This document shows, piece after piece, positions 62,762 to 64,000 of a DNA stretch of 64,000 nt. Each line of letters opens with the position of its first letter. The stretch's first letter is position 1. Location: assembly GCA_964371075.1 (NCBI GenBank), contig CAYJKN010000004.1:124001-188000 (forward strand), given 5' to 3'. The translations under genes were made by a program, and so were the position numbers. The stretch comes from UTCHB3 sp964371075 (GTDB lineage: Bacteria > Bacteroidota > Ignavibacteria > Ignavibacteriales > Ignavibacteriaceae). The notes beneath the pieces are model-generated. The model was not told the origin of the DNA, did not search any database, and saw only the letters and a program-made list of their open reading frames with translations.

Positions 62762-64000
62762 AATATCTGCTATTCTGAAGAGTCTGTTTTCTTCAAATTC
62801 AGGTGCGATAAATTGAACAGCGAGGGGTAATCTCTCTTTCGATTTTCCTGTCGGAATGGAGATAGCGGGAAGTCCCGCAAGATTTACCGAAGTGGTATAA
62901 ATATCTCCGAGATACATCGAGAGTGGATCATCTGACATTTCACCAAATTTGAATGGTAACTCAGGAGTGACCGGAGTTAAAATTAAGTCGTAATCTTTGA
63001 ATACAGCTGAAAAATCAGATTTTATCAGTCGTCTTACCTTCTGAGCCTTGTTAAAATAGGCATCGTAATAACCTCCGGACAATACATAATTCCCCAACAT
63101 AATCCTGCGTTTCACTTCTGTGCCAAAACCTTTTGATCTAGTTCCGGTATACATATTACCAAGTGATTTGTCCTCATTAGCTCTTTTCCCATATCTAACA
63201 CCGTCATATCGTGACAAATTGGAGGCTGCCTCTGCGGTTGTGAGAACATAATAAGCTGCTATGGTCAAATGAGTATTTGGTAATGAAACTTCATCTACAA
63301 TATTTCCTGCATCTTCAAGTTTCTTTACGAGGATTTGGATAGATTCTCTGATTTCAGGATCGAGGCCCTCACCATAATATTCTTTTGGTAATGCAATTCT
63401 GAACTTGGAGTCATCAGGATTTTTTGTGCTATTTAGGGGAATTTCAGAATTGGTTGAAGTGGAATCCTTGGGATCGTAACCTGAAATCACATCCAGGACG
63501 AGGGCACAATCTTCAGGGTTTTTGGAGAGTGGACCAATAGAATCGAAGGAGGATGCAAAGGCTGTTAGACCATATCTGGAAACTCTTGAATAGGTTGGTT
63601 TGATACCATAGACCCCACAAAAGGCTGCAGGTTGCCTTATTGAGCCACCTGTGTCACTTCCTAACGCTACATCACACAAACCGGCAGCCACTGCTGCCGC
63701 CGATCCACCTGAAGAACCACCCGGAACTCTTGACGGATCAACGGGATTAAGCACATTTCCATAAGCGGAATTTTCATTTGATGAGCCCATTGCAAATTCA
63801 TCACAATTTAATTTTCCGATTATCAGGGCATCTTCTTCACGAAGTTTGGAAATTACTGTCGCGTCGTAAACCGGATGGAAATTTTCAAGAATTTTGGAAC
63901 CACAAGTCATAGGCATCCCTTCGACAGAAATCACATCTTTAATTGCGATAACGGCACCAAAAAGAGAGCCGGGTTTTAGACCGGCGTTTACTTTTTTGAG
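62747..64000 (-). CDS. gatA: Glutamyl-tRNA(Gln)/aspartyl-tRNA(Asn) amidotransferase subunit A, N-terminus beyond window
   Basis: The frame is open to base 64000, so the N-terminal ~65 residues are missing; the GTG at 63934 is internal. The amidase triad is present: Lys in AIKD at the right edge, cis-Ser in GGSSGGSAAAVAAG and nucleophile Ser in SDTGGSIRQPAAFCG. GYYDAYFNKAQKVR and LAGLPAISIPTG follow the GatA pattern. It amidates misacylated tRNA as part of GatCAB. It converges on ribBA with a 15-base overlap. Confidence 0.95.
   Translation of the reverse strand, partial: LKKVNAGLKPGSLFGAVIAIKDVISVEGMPMTCGSKILENFHPVYDATVISKLREEDALIIGKLNCDEFAMGSSNENSAYGNVLNPVDPSRVPGGSSGGSAAAVAAGLCDVALGSDTGGSIRQPAAFCGVYGIKPTYSRVSRYGLTAFASSFDSIGPLSKNPEDCALVLDVISGYDPKDSTSTNSEIPLNSTKNPDDSKFRIALPKEYYGEGLDPEIRESIQILVKKLEDAGNIVDEVSLPNTHLTIAAYYVLTTAEAASNLSRYDGVRYGKRANEDKSLGNMYTGTRSKGFGTEVKRRIMLGNYVLSGGYYDAYFNKAQKVRRLIKSDFSAVFKDYDLILTPVTPELPFKFGEMSDDPLSMYLGDIYTTSVNLAGLPAISIPTGKSKERLPLAVQFIAPEFEENRLFRIADILQQL

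Overview
The window looks like a chromosomal piece of a low-to-mid GC member of the Bacteroidota/Chlorobi group, most likely the Ignavibacteria. This is inferred from four things: a Bacteroidota-type nos cluster (clade II nosZ followed by nosB), a type IX secretion-style C-terminal domain next to two PorV/PorQ-like barrels, a candidate TAnnTTTG promoter element, and an S46 dipeptidyl-peptidase. No rRNA, tRNA, CRISPR array or complete insertion sequence was seen. TTG is used as a start codon unusually often.

Layout. 1-2500: a 3'-fragment of a UvrD-like helicase gene, two unrecognised small genes and a repeat-rich spacer. 2500-11870 (minus strand): a nitrous oxide reduction operon, cytochrome c - nosZ - nosB - nosL - nosD - nosF - nosY - Rrf2 regulator - double DUF2249 - haem-oxidase/NnrS-like membrane protein - DUF59, with a cupin gene beyond. 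A well-formed promoter and two near-identical operator-like boxes precede it. 12356-16419 (plus): isoprenoid genes (type 2 IPP isomerase, prenyl diphosphate synthase), then HPr and enzyme I of the PTS. 16494-28105: a secreted metallopeptidase/propeller/barrel protein, a propeller lipoprotein, a PP2C phosphatase/Ser-Thr kinase pair, murA, a membrane metallopeptidase and a CCA-adding-type nucleotidyltransferase. 28254-34109: a TolC/MacA/MacB-like tripartite exporter with two permeases. 34518-38148: ECF sigma factor with a putative membrane partner, a SPOR protein, DUF2752 and TM2 proteins. 38231-49521: a peptide and amino-acid module (BCAT, S46 peptidase with the DPP11-type Arg, TetR regulator, OPT transporter, PqqD-like protein, PepD, MFS permease, M29 aminopeptidase). 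49537-53357: a tightly coupled glycolipid/polysaccharide set (LPG-synthase-like membrane protein, GT2, deacetylase, GT2). 53411-59655: envelope proteins including a site-2-type protease, a T9SS-type secreted Asp-box protein and two PorV/PorQ-like barrels. 60046-64000: tgt, yajC, ribBA and the truncated, convergent gatA.

The most unusual DNA lies between the genes. Several intergenic spacers are mosaics of the same building blocks: degenerate period-8 tandem repeats (TAATGCAA-like, and CAAGTTCT/GGAACTTC-like in both orientations), a REP-like hairpin (GGTAATCG-TCC-CGATTGCC) and a period-8/9 CACGGAT/GCGGAT repeat. There is also a separate ~50-bp tandem array at 2094-2324. One repeat supplies the last codons and stop of the putative anti-sigma gene. 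The best-supported regulatory find is the promoter plus paired boxes in front of the nos operon, plausibly read by the Rrf2 protein encoded inside the same operon.
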